A stretch of DNA of 64,000 nucleotides from the NCBI RefSeq assembly GCF_002428305.1, contig NZ_DIVJ01000010.1, positions 62,001-126,000 of the forward strand. The letters run 5' to 3'. Shown piece by piece: positions 44,185 to 51,869 of the stretch. This DNA comes from Flavobacterium sp. UBA6135 (lineage in GTDB: Bacteria; Bacteroidota; Bacteroidia; Flavobacteriales; Flavobacteriaceae). The notes beneath the pieces were generated by a model. That model had not been told where the DNA came from and did no database searches. It saw nothing but the letters and a program-made list of their open reading frames with translations. The number at the start of each line of letters is the position of its first letter. The first letter of the stretch is position 1. A program made the translations under genes and the position numbers.

Positions 44185-44702
44185 TAAATAATGTTTAAAA
44201 GGCTTTTATAATTACTATTCCATATTTCAATATATGGAACAGAATATTTGTTTGAAAGATACTTTGCATACTCAATTTCCATTTCTTGCAATTCATTTAA
44301 GATTTTAGAATCATATTTTCTTTTATCTCTTTTTTCCAATCTTTCTACAACTTTTTCAACATCATCAATTACGATTGCAACAATTCTTGGATTAATATAG
44401 TCAAATGTTTCCTCTTCAATTTTACTAGGAATTCCTTTTGAATTCAACAAACAAAAATGTCCATCAAGTAAATATTGTTTATCTTTTTCAATAAGATTTT
44501 TTAAGCCTAAAATCAATCTTTCTTGCGTCGTAGAAATATTATCAACTAATTTATTATCAGATTTACTAATTTCATTCCATTTTAAAACTTGACTTGCTGT
44601 AAGATGGATTAGTCCAGATTCGTTTGAAATTTTTTTACAAATTGTACCTTTTCCGACTCCGTGAATTCCTCCAATAAAAACAATATTTTTGTTAAAAACC
44701 AT
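44184..44702 (-). CDS. P-loop kinase-like ATP-binding protein
   Basis: Protein of 172 aa with an N-terminal P-loop GIHGVGKGT (residues 12-20), close to adenylate-kinase-type GxPGxGKGT. LLDGHFCLLN (about 88-97) and a LID-like basic stretch RLEKRDKRKYDS (about 122-133) follow. It looks like a small nucleotide or nucleoside kinase, or an AAA_18-type ATPase. It is the first gene of the three-gene cassette, and its TAA overlaps the ATG of the PIN-fusion gene by one base. No promoter box was recognised upstream. Confidence 0.75.
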   Translation of the reverse strand: MVFNKNIVFIGGIHGVGKGTICKKISNESGLIHLTASQVLKWNEISKSDNKLVDNISTTQERLILGLKNLIEKDKQYLLDGHFCLLNSKGIPSKIEEETFDYINPRIVAIVIDDVEKVVERLEKRDKRKYDSKILNELQEMEIEYAKYLSNKYSVPYIEIWNSNYKSLLNII

Positions 44703-44759
44703 AAAACTGAATAAATAAATTATGGTAAAATTAAGAAAAAACTCATTAATATAAGAAAT

Positions 44760-46106
44760 TTACTTTTTTAAACTTGAAATTATTTCCCTCATCATTCCAT
44801 TAAAATCAAAATCCTCATCTTCCGTCAATCCAAAACGAACAATAACCATTTCTTTACTCGGAATAATGATTACTTTTTGCCCTTGAAACCCACCACAGAA
44901 ATACATATCTTTTGACACATCAGGATATTTTCCACCGGCATTTAACCAAAAATGACCACCATATTCTCCTTTGGAAGTGGGTGTTGGAGTAGCGACGTAT
45001 TTTGCCCAACTTTTATCAAAAATTTGCTTGCCATTCCAATTGCCTTCGTGCAAATAAAGTAAGCCAAATTTTGCCCAATCACGAGCTGTTGCCCATCCAT
45101 AAGAAGAACCAACGTAATTTCCCGCCATATCAGGTTCAATCAACATCGAATGCATACCTATTTTATCAATTAAAGACGAATACCAAAAATCTAAATACTC
45201 TTGATGATTTTGAAATTGTCTTCGTAAAATACCTGACAGCAAATTTGTGGTTCCTGAAGAATAATTCCAATGTGTATTCGGTGCAAAAGCGGCCGGTTTT
45301 TCCAATTGCACCTTTGGCATATCATCTGCTAAAAACAACATTTTCGTGACATCCGATATCTTTCCATAATCTTCTTCCCATTCTAAACCGGAATTCATTT
45401 GAATTAAATTATGCAATGTAATTTTTGAACGTTCATCATTTGCCCATTCTTTCACCGGAGCAGGTTTATTAATGTCAATTTTACCTTGTTGTTGCAAAAT
45501 TCCAAAATAAGTCGCCGTAATACTTTTTGTCATTGACCAACCTAAAAATTTAGTGTTTTTAGAAAAACCGTCTTCATATTTTTCGGCGATAATTTGGTCT
45601 TTATAAATCACTAAAAGAGCTCTTGTTCGCTTAATTTTTTCACCATTTTTATCAAATGCATCAGCAACAGCCAAATTGAGTTTTTCGTAATTTACTTCCG
45701 GAAAAAGGGTGTCTTTTTGTTCAAGATTTCCATACGGAAAAGGTAAATTCGTTTCGGTTTTTGTTCGATTCGGAACCAAATACGGTTTTGTTTCATCAAA
45801 ATCATCGGTTACCAAGGTGGCACCTAAACCTTCGCGGTAAATAGCTTTTCGTTTTTTTAGCCCATAAACAGATGCTGTAGCAAATTTCGAGTCTTTATTC
45901 GTTTCAATTTTAGCCAATCGAACCAAATCAATATCATTATCACCTTGTTGAATTGCTTCTAAAGGGCGGTTATCAATAAAAATTCCGGAAGCCACGCTTT
46001 TAGCCGCAAAACCTGAGAGAATGTCCAATTTTGGATAAGTGGTAAAACCAACAAAGAGTAGTACTACCAGAAGGAGTAAACCGAAATACTTGAGAAACTT
46101 TTTCAT
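44760..46106 (-). CDS. Class C beta-lactamase-like serine hydrolase
   Basis: Serine hydrolase (448 aa) of the beta-lactamase/D-alanyl-D-alanine carboxypeptidase AmpC-like family. The catalytic SxxK is Ser191-Met-Thr-Lys194 (GWSMTKSI), the YxN equivalent is NYSSGTTN (about residues 288-295), and the third motif is near GGHFWLNAGG. An N-terminal hydrophobic segment (about 7-23) acts as signal or anchor. Such proteins are often esterases or peptidases rather than antibiotic-resistance enzymes. It lies between the cassette and sufS on the opposite strand to the suf genes, and probably forms its own transcript. Confidence 0.88.
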   Translation of the reverse strand: MKKFLKYFGLLLLVVLLFVGFTTYPKLDILSGFAAKSVASGIFIDNRPLEAIQQGDNDIDLVRLAKIETNKDSKFATASVYGLKKRKAIYREGLGATLVTDDFDETKPYLVPNRTKTETNLPFPYGNLEQKDTLFPEVNYEKLNLAVADAFDKNGEKIKRTRALLVIYKDQIIAEKYEDGFSKNTKFLGWSMTKSITATYFGILQQQGKIDINKPAPVKEWANDERSKITLHNLIQMNSGLEWEEDYGKISDVTKMLFLADDMPKVQLEKPAAFAPNTHWNYSSGTTNLLSGILRRQFQNHQEYLDFWYSSLIDKIGMHSMLIEPDMAGNYVGSSYGWATARDWAKFGLLYLHEGNWNGKQIFDKSWAKYVATPTPTSKGEYGGHFWLNAGGKYPDVSKDMYFCGGFQGQKVIIIPSKEMVIVRFGLTEDEDFDFNGMMREIISSLKK

Positions 46107-46229
46107 TTTAAAATTATTTCTTGCAATTTATAAAAATATACAAAAGAAAAGAGAAATGATTTTGATAATTAAGACTATCACAATTCATAAAAATTCGTGA
46201 ATTGGTGGCAAATAAGCAATCATTTTTAC

Positions 46230-46237
46230 TACTTTTG
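46230..46237 (+). promoter_or_regulatory. -7 box for the second suf operon
   Basis: TACTTTTG matches TAnnTTTG, 26 nt before the sufS ATG. It gives the split-off suf genes their own promoter. Confidence 0.5.
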
Positions 46238-46263
46238 TATTTAGAATTTTTCTAAATAAAGAA

Positions 46264-47478
46264 ATGTTAGATATCCAAAAAATCAGAAACGATTTTCCTA
46301 TATTTTACCAAAAAGTAAATGGAAAACCACTCGTTTATTTCGATAATGCCGCTACTTCGCAAAAGCCGACTCAAGTCATTGAAGCGGAAGCGAATTACTA
46401 TAAAGAAATTAATGCCAACATTCATCGTGGTGTCCACACTTTGAGTCAGTTGGCAACCGATGCATATGAAGCTTCGCGTTTGAAAATTCAACAGCACATC
46501 AACGCAAAATTTAGTCACGAAGTGCTTTTTACTTCCGGAACAACTCACGGAATTAATTTGGTTGCAAATGGTTTTGCAAGTTTTCTTAAACTAGACGATG
46601 AGGTAATGGTTTCTGCTTTAGAACACCACAGCAACATCGTTCCGTGGCAAATGTTATGCGAAAAAACGGGGGCGAAATTGGTAGTAATTCCGATGAATGA
46701 GAACGGCGAATTAATTCAATCTGATTACGAACGATTACTGTCAGATAAAACAAAAATCGTAACCGTAAATCATATTTCCAATGCGTTGGGTACTATCAAT
46801 CCAATTAAATGGATGATTGAAAAAGCACACGAGGTTGGAGCAGCTGTTTTAATTGACGGAGCACAAGCAACGCCACATTTAAAACCGGATGTTCAAGATT
46901 TGGATTGTGATTTTTATGTGTTTTCAGGACACAAAATCTGCGGACCAACAGGAACAGGAATTTTATATGGAAAAGAAGACTGGTTAAACAAATTGCCTCC
47001 CTATCAAGGCGGAGGCGAAATGATTGCCACCGTTTCTTTTGAAAAAACAACCTATGCGGAATTACCTCATAAATTTGAAGCCGGAACACCCAATATTGCA
47101 GGAGGTATTGTGCTCGGAACCGCCATTGATTATCTCAATGAAATTGGTTTTGATAACATTGCAGCTTATGAAAACGAATTGTTAGAATACGGAACCAACA
47201 GATTGTTAGAAATTGAAGGATTAAAAATTTATGGCACATCCAATCAAAAAACTTCCGTAATTTCGTTTAATATTGATGGCATTCATCCGTATGATGTTGG
47301 TACGATAATTGACAAGCTAGGAATAGCGGTTCGCACCGGACATCATTGTGCTCAACCGATTATGGATTTTTACAAAATCCCCGGAACGTTGAGAGCTTCG
47401 TTTGCATTTTATAACACAAAAGAAGAAATAGATGTCTTGGTTGAAGCAGTAAAAAAGGCACAAATGATGCTATCATAA
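46264..47478 (+). CDS. sufS: Cysteine desulfurase SufS
   Basis: PLP enzyme that extracts sulfur from cysteine and passes the persulfide to SufE/SufBCD. The PLP Lys224 is in SGHKICG, the persulfide-forming Cys362 is in RTGHHCAQ, and further signatures are HRGVHTLSQLA and TTHGINLVA. Length (404 aa) is standard. It begins the second half of the suf locus and has a promoter box of its own. A small lipoprotein gene follows 10 nt later. Confidence 0.97.
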   Translation: MLDIQKIRNDFPIFYQKVNGKPLVYFDNAATSQKPTQVIEAEANYYKEINANIHRGVHTLSQLATDAYEASRLKIQQHINAKFSHEVLFTSGTTHGINLVANGFASFLKLDDEVMVSALEHHSNIVPWQMLCEKTGAKLVVIPMNENGELIQSDYERLLSDKTKIVTVNHISNALGTINPIKWMIEKAHEVGAAVLIDGAQATPHLKPDVQDLDCDFYVFSGHKICGPTGTGILYGKEDWLNKLPPYQGGGEMIATVSFEKTTYAELPHKFEAGTPNIAGGIVLGTAIDYLNEIGFDNIAAYENELLEYGTNRLLEIEGLKIYGTSNQKTSVISFNIDGIHPYDVGTIIDKLGIAVRTGHHCAQPIMDFYKIPGTLRASFAFYNTKEEIDVLVEAVKKAQMMLS

Positions 47479-47488
47479 AAACCAAAAT

Positions 47489-47920
47489 ATGAAAACAATT
47501 ACATTTATATTTCTATCTCTTTTTATTGCAAAAGGATGTAGCCAGCAACAAAAAGAAGAAATGAAAAACACAAGTATTGAGTACCAAGCGATGTCTCGCG
47601 GGTTTTATTTAAATATAGTAATAAAAGACAAAGAACTAGTTGTAGTTAAAGAACGCGATGGTAAACCGGAATTGAGAAAAATATCAAGTTCTGATTGGAA
47701 TGAACTTTCAGATTTGTTCTTAAAAATAAAACCTGAAGATTTATCAAAATTTAAAGTTCCATCAGAAAACCGATTTGTTGATGCAGCAGCAATAGGAAAT
47801 TTGAGAGTGATTTATGAAGGTAAATTGTATGAATCAGAGAGCTTTGATCATGGAAATCCACCAAAAGAAATAAAAAACTTAGTAAACAAAATTATTTCAA
47901 TAGCTAAAATTGAAAGATAA
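47489..47920 (+). CDS. Small lipoprotein within the suf locus
   Basis: Unknown lipoprotein of 143 aa with lipobox Cys17 (FIAKGC). The mature part is beta-strand rich (FYLNIVIKDKELVVVKERDG, about residues 42-61) and ends in a helix. I do not recognise a family. It sits 10 nt after sufS and overlaps the sufE start by one base, so it is translated with the Fe-S genes, yet it is predicted to be outside the cytoplasm. The link to Fe-S assembly is therefore unclear. Confidence 0.75.
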   Translation: MKTITFIFLSLFIAKGCSQQQKEEMKNTSIEYQAMSRGFYLNIVIKDKELVVVKERDGKPELRKISSSDWNELSDLFLKIKPEDLSKFKVPSENRFVDAAAIGNLRVIYEGKLYESESFDHGNPPKEIKNLVNKIISIAKIER

Positions 47921-48339
47921 TGACCATTGAAGAAATACAACATGAAATAGTTGATGAATTTTCCATGTTTGATGATTGGATGCAACGATATGAATATATC
48001 ATTGAGCTAGGAAAAACACTTCCAATTATTGATGAAAAATTCAAAACAGAAGAAAATATTATTAAGGGATGCCAATCAAAAGTTTGGGTACATGGTGAAG
48101 AAAAGGACGGAAAAATTATTTTCACTGCCGATAGCGATGCCATTTTAACCAAAGGAATAATAGCTGTTTTAATCCGAGTTTTTTCCAACCAAAAACCGGC
48201 AGCTATTTTGAATGCAACTACTGATTTTATTGATGAAATTGGTTTGAAAGAACATTTGTCTCCAACACGAGCAAATGGTTTAATTTCAATGATAAAACAG
48301 ATAAAAATGTATGCTTTAGCTTTTGAAGCGAAGAATTAA
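47920..48339 (+). CDS. sufE: Sulfur acceptor protein SufE
   Basis: Accepts persulfide sulfur from SufS and stimulates it. The acceptor Cys51 is in KGCQSKVWVHG. The N-terminus QHEIVDEFSMFDDWMQRYEY and the C-terminal LSPTRANGL are family signatures. Length (139 aa) is typical. It overlaps the upstream lipoprotein gene by one base and precedes the DUF59 gene. Confidence 0.95.
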   Translation: MTIEEIQHEIVDEFSMFDDWMQRYEYIIELGKTLPIIDEKFKTEENIIKGCQSKVWVHGEEKDGKIIFTADSDAILTKGIIAVLIRVFSNQKPAAILNATTDFIDEIGLKEHLSPTRANGLISMIKQIKMYALAFEAKN

Positions 48340-48398
48340 AAGAATAGAGACTTATTTAACTTTATGTCTTAGTGGCAAAAAAACTTAGAAGTAAAAAA

Positions 48399-48722
48399 AT
48401 GGAAGAATTTAAAGACGAAATAAACCTAGGAGAAGATGTAGTAAAAGTGCTAAAAGCAATTTACGATCCTGAAATCCCAGTCGATATTTATGAACTAGGA
48501 TTAATCTACGACGTAATGATCAACGAAGATAATGACGTTAAAGTTTTAATGACTTTAACTTCCCCTAATTGTCCCGTTGCAGAAACATTACCAAGAGAAG
48601 TTGAAGAGAAGGTAAAATCGCTGGATGCCGTTAAGTCTTGTGAAGTTGAAATTACGTTCGACCCACCTTGGTCGAAGGATTTAATGAGCGAAGAAGCAAA
48701 ATTAGAATTAGGTATGTTATAA
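48399..48722 (+). CDS. sufT: DUF59 Fe-S assembly protein (SufT/PaaD-like)
   Basis: MIP18-family protein thought to help mature Fe-S proteins. The core signature is IYDPEIPVDIYELGLIYDV (about residues 21-39), followed by LTSPNCPVAETLP with the conserved Cys and EITFDPPWSKDLM. The frame extends to a GTG at 48372, but the ATG at 48399 (MEEFKDEINLGED, 107 aa) matches relatives and is chosen. Its position between sufE and the DUF2480 gene is standard for Bacteroidota suf operons. Confidence 0.9.
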   Translation: MEEFKDEINLGEDVVKVLKAIYDPEIPVDIYELGLIYDVMINEDNDVKVLMTLTSPNCPVAETLPREVEEKVKSLDAVKSCEVEITFDPPWSKDLMSEEAKLELGML

Positions 48723-48726
48723 AGCA

Positions 48727-48774
48727 GTTGTCGGTTGACTATTATCAGACAACCGCCAACGGACAACCGCCAAC
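48727..48774 (+). repeat. Short direct and inverted repeats before the DUF2480 gene
   Basis: GACAACCGCCAAC occurs at 48748-48760 and 48762-48774 (14-bp period). GTTGTCGGTTG at 48727-48737 can pair with the repeat region, so a small hairpin could form just upstream of the next start codon. Confidence 0.7.
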
Positions 48775-48778
48775 AGAA

Positions 48779-49285
48779 ATGAACGAAATCATCAACAAAG
48801 TAGCCAACTCAACCCTCGAAATTTTCGACTTGGAAGATTATTATCCCACAGGAGTTCGAACACAAATCGATATTGCTCAATGGCTTGAAGAAGGATTTTT
48901 GTTAAAAGAGAAAGACTTCCGAGAAGCATTAAAAAATCACGATTGGTCGCAATATCAAAATCATTTTGTAGCTATTCATTGTTCTACGGACGCTATTTTA
49001 CCTGCTTGGGCGACTATCTTAGTAACAGTTCATCTTCAGCCGTTTGCTCAAAAAATTATTTTAGGTAAGAAAGAGGAAATCGATACTTTGTTATATAGTG
49101 AAATTCTCAGTCAAATTGATTATTCTATTTATCAAAACAAACCGGTAATTCTAAAGGGATGTTCCAAAAAACCGGTGCCGGAAACAGCATACGTTTTTGC
49201 AATTCAAAAACTTCAAAATGTAGCCAAGAGTGTTATGTTTGGTGAAGCTTGTTCGGCTGTTCCTTTGTATAAAACTTCAAAATAA
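48779..49285 (+). CDS. DUF2480 family protein
   Basis: Cytoplasmic protein of unknown function (168 aa) that is regularly found in Bacteroidota suf loci. Recognisable stretches are NEIINKVANSTLEIFDLEDY at the N-terminus and AIHCSTDAILPAWATILVTVHLQP. Three cysteines sit in conserved-looking contexts: HCSTDAI, KGCSKKPVP and GEACSAVPLY. The frame can be extended into the preceding DUF59 gene, but the ATG at 48779 gives the family start. A Fe-S related role is suggested by position and cysteines, not proven. Confidence 0.85.
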   Translation: MNEIINKVANSTLEIFDLEDYYPTGVRTQIDIAQWLEEGFLLKEKDFREALKNHDWSQYQNHFVAIHCSTDAILPAWATILVTVHLQPFAQKIILGKKEEIDTLLYSEILSQIDYSIYQNKPVILKGCSKKPVPETAYVFAIQKLQNVAKSVMFGEACSAVPLYKTSK

Positions 49286-49318
49286 TCAACAAAACCTTAA
49301 GACTTTCTCATATTAAAA

Positions 49319-49348
49319 TTGTTAATTTTAGAACAATTGCTAACTTTG
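49319..49348 (+). promoter_or_regulatory. Complete promoter for the DUF3078 gene
   Basis: TTG at 49319-49321 and TAACTTTG at 49341-49348 are 19 nt apart, an excellent fit to the Bacteroidota TTTG-N19-TAnnTTTG arrangement. The start codon is 27 nt downstream. Confidence 0.65.
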
Positions 49349-49374
49349 TCCTGCAAAATCTTAAAAATAACAAG

Positions 49375-50283
49375 ATGAGAAAAACAGTAATTGCACTTTG
49401 TTTGATTTTTGAGCTACAAGTTTCAGCTCAACAAGAAGTTGTAAAAAGTGTTGAAGAAGTTGTAAAAGCTGTCAACGATACGACTCGAACAAAAGGATGG
49501 GTTAAAAAGGGAAATATTTCATTTTTGTTCAATCAATCTACATTTGAAAATTGGGTTGCCGGAGGTGAAAACAACATTTCGGGAAATTTGGGGTTGAATT
49601 ATGATTTCAACTACAAAAGTGATGATTGGTCTTGGGACAATAAGATTATTGCATCTTATGGATTGGTTAAAACCAAAAATTCGGAGTTTGAAAAAAAGAC
49701 AGATGATCGTTTTGAGTTCAATTCATTAGCAGGAAAAAAAGCCGGTGGATATTGGTATTATTCTGCTTTCTTAAATTTTAGAACACAATTTACAAAAGGT
49801 TTTATTTACGGAACAGATGAAAACGGTAAAGAAATTAGAGATGAATATACTAATTTGTTTTCTCCGGCCTATTTAACTTTTGGTCCGGGTATGATGTGGA
49901 AAAAAAGGGATGATTTAAAATTTAACTTAGCTCCACTTTCATCAAAAATTACGTTTGTAAATAAAGATTTTACTTTGCCTGAAGCTGCTTATTTTGGAGT
50001 TGACGAAGGTAAAAGTATGCGATATGAATTAGGATTTTATGCCGCAGGATATTATAAATTCAAATTATTTGACAATGTTTCAGCAGAAAACATTTTGAGT
50101 TTGTATTCAAACTATTTGGAAGACCCACAAAATGTTGATGTTGATTATCAATTAAACATTGTGATGACCATTAACAAATTTTTGTCAACCAACTTGTCAT
50201 TTCAAACCATTTATGATGACAACGCATTTAGAGGCCTTCAAACAAGACAAGTTCTTGGGGTTGGCATCAATTACGGATTTTAA
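49375..50283 (+). CDS. DUF3078 outer-membrane beta-barrel-like protein
   Basis: Exported protein of 302 aa with a signal peptide ending QVSAQ (about residue 19). The mature part has KGWVKKGNISFLFNQSTFENWVAGGENNISG (about 40-70), typical of DUF3078, followed by alternating aromatic/polar strands and a C-terminal aromatic residue (NYGF), as in outer-membrane barrels. Function is unknown. It follows the suf genes but has its own strong promoter, and a bidirectional terminator ends the transcript. Confidence 0.85.
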   Translation: MRKTVIALCLIFELQVSAQQEVVKSVEEVVKAVNDTTRTKGWVKKGNISFLFNQSTFENWVAGGENNISGNLGLNYDFNYKSDDWSWDNKIIASYGLVKTKNSEFEKKTDDRFEFNSLAGKKAGGYWYYSAFLNFRTQFTKGFIYGTDENGKEIRDEYTNLFSPAYLTFGPGMMWKKRDDLKFNLAPLSSKITFVNKDFTLPEAAYFGVDEGKSMRYELGFYAAGYYKFKLFDNVSAENILSLYSNYLEDPQNVDVDYQLNIVMTINKFLSTNLSFQTIYDDNAFRGLQTRQVLGVGINYGF

Positions 50284-50303
50284 TACATAACAACTATATG
50301 AGC

Positions 50304-50332
50304 AAAAAACCACGCAAATCGCGTGGTTTTTT
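50304..50332. terminator. Bidirectional terminator between DUF3078 and CoA-transferase genes
   Basis: AAAAAACCACGC (50304-50315) pairs with GCGTGGTTTTTT (50321-50332), a perfect 12-bp stem with a 5-nt loop, between convergent genes. Confidence 0.9.
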
Positions 50333-50335
50333 TTA

Positions 50336-50995
50336 TTAATCTAAAATCATTTCAGGAATGTCTCCTTCAATAATAAGTGTTCCTTCGGTTGCCTTTTTAA
50401 TTTCTTCAACACTAACGCCTGGAGCTCGTTCTAAAAGTTTAAATCCTTTTGGTGTTACTTCTAAAACAGCTAATTCCGTTACCACTTTTTTAACGCAACC
50501 TACTCCGGTTAGCGGGAGCGTGCATTTTTTCAAAACTTTAGATTCTCCGGCTTTGTTTACATGCATCATGGCTACAATGATATTTTCGGCAGAAGCAACT
50601 AAATCCATAGCTCCTCCCATTCCTTTTACCATTTTTCCGGGAATTTTCCAGTTGGCAATATCACCGTTTTCAGAAACTTCCATAGCTCCTAAAATAGTTA
50701 AATCTACTTTTTGACTGCGAATCATTCCGAAACTGAAAGCAGAATCAAAAAAAGAGGCTCCAGGAAGCGTTGTAATGGTTTGTTTTCCGGCATTTATAAT
50801 ATCGGCATCTTCTTCGCCTTCAAAGGGAAACGGACCCATGCCTAGTACGCCGTTTTCACTTTGAAATTCAACAGAAATATCGTTTCGAACAAAATTAGCA
50901 ACTAATGTCGGAATGCCAATTCCTAAATTTACGTAGTAACCGTCTTTTACTTCTTTTGCAATGCGTTTTGCAATTTGGTTTTTATCTAAAGCCAT
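50336..50995 (-). CDS. scoB: 3-oxoacid CoA-transferase subunit B
   Basis: Beta subunit of a succinyl-CoA:3-ketoacid CoA-transferase-type enzyme used in ketone-body or acetoacetate metabolism. The catalytic Glu47 lies in QSENGVLG, and NLGIGIPTLVAN (residues 23-34) is typical. Length (219 aa) fits the bacterial B subunit. The A subunit gene is upstream on the same strand, separated by an unusually long 91-bp repeat-containing gap. Confidence 0.93.
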   Translation of the reverse strand: MALDKNQIAKRIAKEVKDGYYVNLGIGIPTLVANFVRNDISVEFQSENGVLGMGPFPFEGEEDADIINAGKQTITTLPGASFFDSAFSFGMIRSQKVDLTILGAMEVSENGDIANWKIPGKMVKGMGGAMDLVASAENIIVAMMHVNKAGESKVLKKCTLPLTGVGCVKKVVTELAVLEVTPKGFKLLERAPGVSVEEIKKATEGTLIIEGDIPEMILD

Positions 50996-51003
50996 GTTTT
51001 AAG

Positions 51004-51051
51004 GTGTCAATGAGTTAATGTGTCGATGTGTCAATTTGGGAAAGTGTCAAT
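51004..51051. repeat. Spaced GTGTCRAT repeats between scoA and scoB
   Basis: GTGTCAAT or GTGTCGAT begins at 51004, 51020, 51028 and 51044, with spacings of 16, 8 and 16 bp. The gap contains no gene. Confidence 0.7.
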
Positions 51052-51086
51052 TAATTGTCTAATTGGCAAATTGTCCCATTGCCACA

Positions 51087-51785
51087 TTATCTTTGTCTAA
51101 CAGTTCTTTGTTCAATTCTTTTTTCAAAATTATTTCCTTGAAAAATTCGGTTTACCATAATTCCGGGAATATGAATTTGATTAGGGTCTAATGTTCCGGC
51201 TGGAACTAATTCTTCCACCTCGGCAATTGTTATTTTTGCAGCACCTGCCATACATGCATTGAAATTTCGTGCTGTTCCTTTGAAAATTAAATTTCCGGCT
51301 TCATCGCCTTTCCAGGCTTTTACAATGGCAAAATCTGCGTTGAAAGCTTTTTCCATGACATACATTTTTCCATTAAACTCTCTGGTTTCTTTGCCTTCAG
51401 CTACTTCAGTTCCAAATCCTGCCGGAGTAAAAAAGGCCGGAATTCCGTGTTGAGCAGCTCTGCATTTTTCGGCTAAAGTTCCTTGAGGCGTTAGTTCCAC
51501 ATCCAATTCTCCGGAAAGCATCTGACGTTCAAATTCAGCATTTTCTCCTACATAAGAAGAAATCATTTTCTTGATTTGTTTTTTTTGTAGTAAGAGTCCC
51601 AAACCAAAATCATCAACACCTGCATTGTTTGAAATGCAAGTTAGGTTGGAAACACCCAATTTAACTAAGTGTGCAATACTGTTTTCGGGAATGCCACATA
51701 GCCCGAAACCGCCAAGCATAATGGTCATATTATTGGTAATTCCTTGAAGAGCTTCTTCTACAGAATTTACTTTTCGTGTAATCAT
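51087..51785 (-). CDS. scoA: 3-oxoacid CoA-transferase subunit A
   Basis: Alpha subunit of the CoA-transferase. The GGFGLCGIPE motif (about residues 25-34) and ISNNAGVDDFGLGLLL are typical, and the C-terminal IHIPGIMVNRIF is conserved. The reading frame runs back to 51839, but the ATG at 51785 (MITRKVNSVEEAL, 232 aa) is the family start. It precedes scoB and together they form the two-subunit enzyme; the substrate is assumed to be acetoacetate/succinyl-CoA. Confidence 0.92.
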   Translation of the reverse strand: MITRKVNSVEEALQGITNNMTIMLGGFGLCGIPENSIAHLVKLGVSNLTCISNNAGVDDFGLGLLLQKKQIKKMISSYVGENAEFERQMLSGELDVELTPQGTLAEKCRAAQHGIPAFFTPAGFGTEVAEGKETREFNGKMYVMEKAFNADFAIVKAWKGDEAGNLIFKGTARNFNACMAGAAKITIAEVEELVPAGTLDPNQIHIPGIMVNRIFQGNNFEKRIEQRTVRQR

Positions 51786-51869
51786 ATGTTTGTTTGTTTT
51801 TTTGGATTCTAAAGGTATAAAAAAACGGGCTTTTTGCAAAGTCCGTTTTCTACTGTTTTGATATCTATT

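Noticed and set aside
44760..46106. Serine hydrolase considered as an antibiotic-resistance beta-lactamase
   Set aside because: Only general SxxK-family motifs are present; most proteins of this length and type are esterases or peptidases of unknown substrate.
48668..48778. N-terminal extension of the DUF2480 gene into the DUF59 gene
   Set aside because: The extension translates repeat-derived sequence and is not part of the family; the ATG at 48779 fits.
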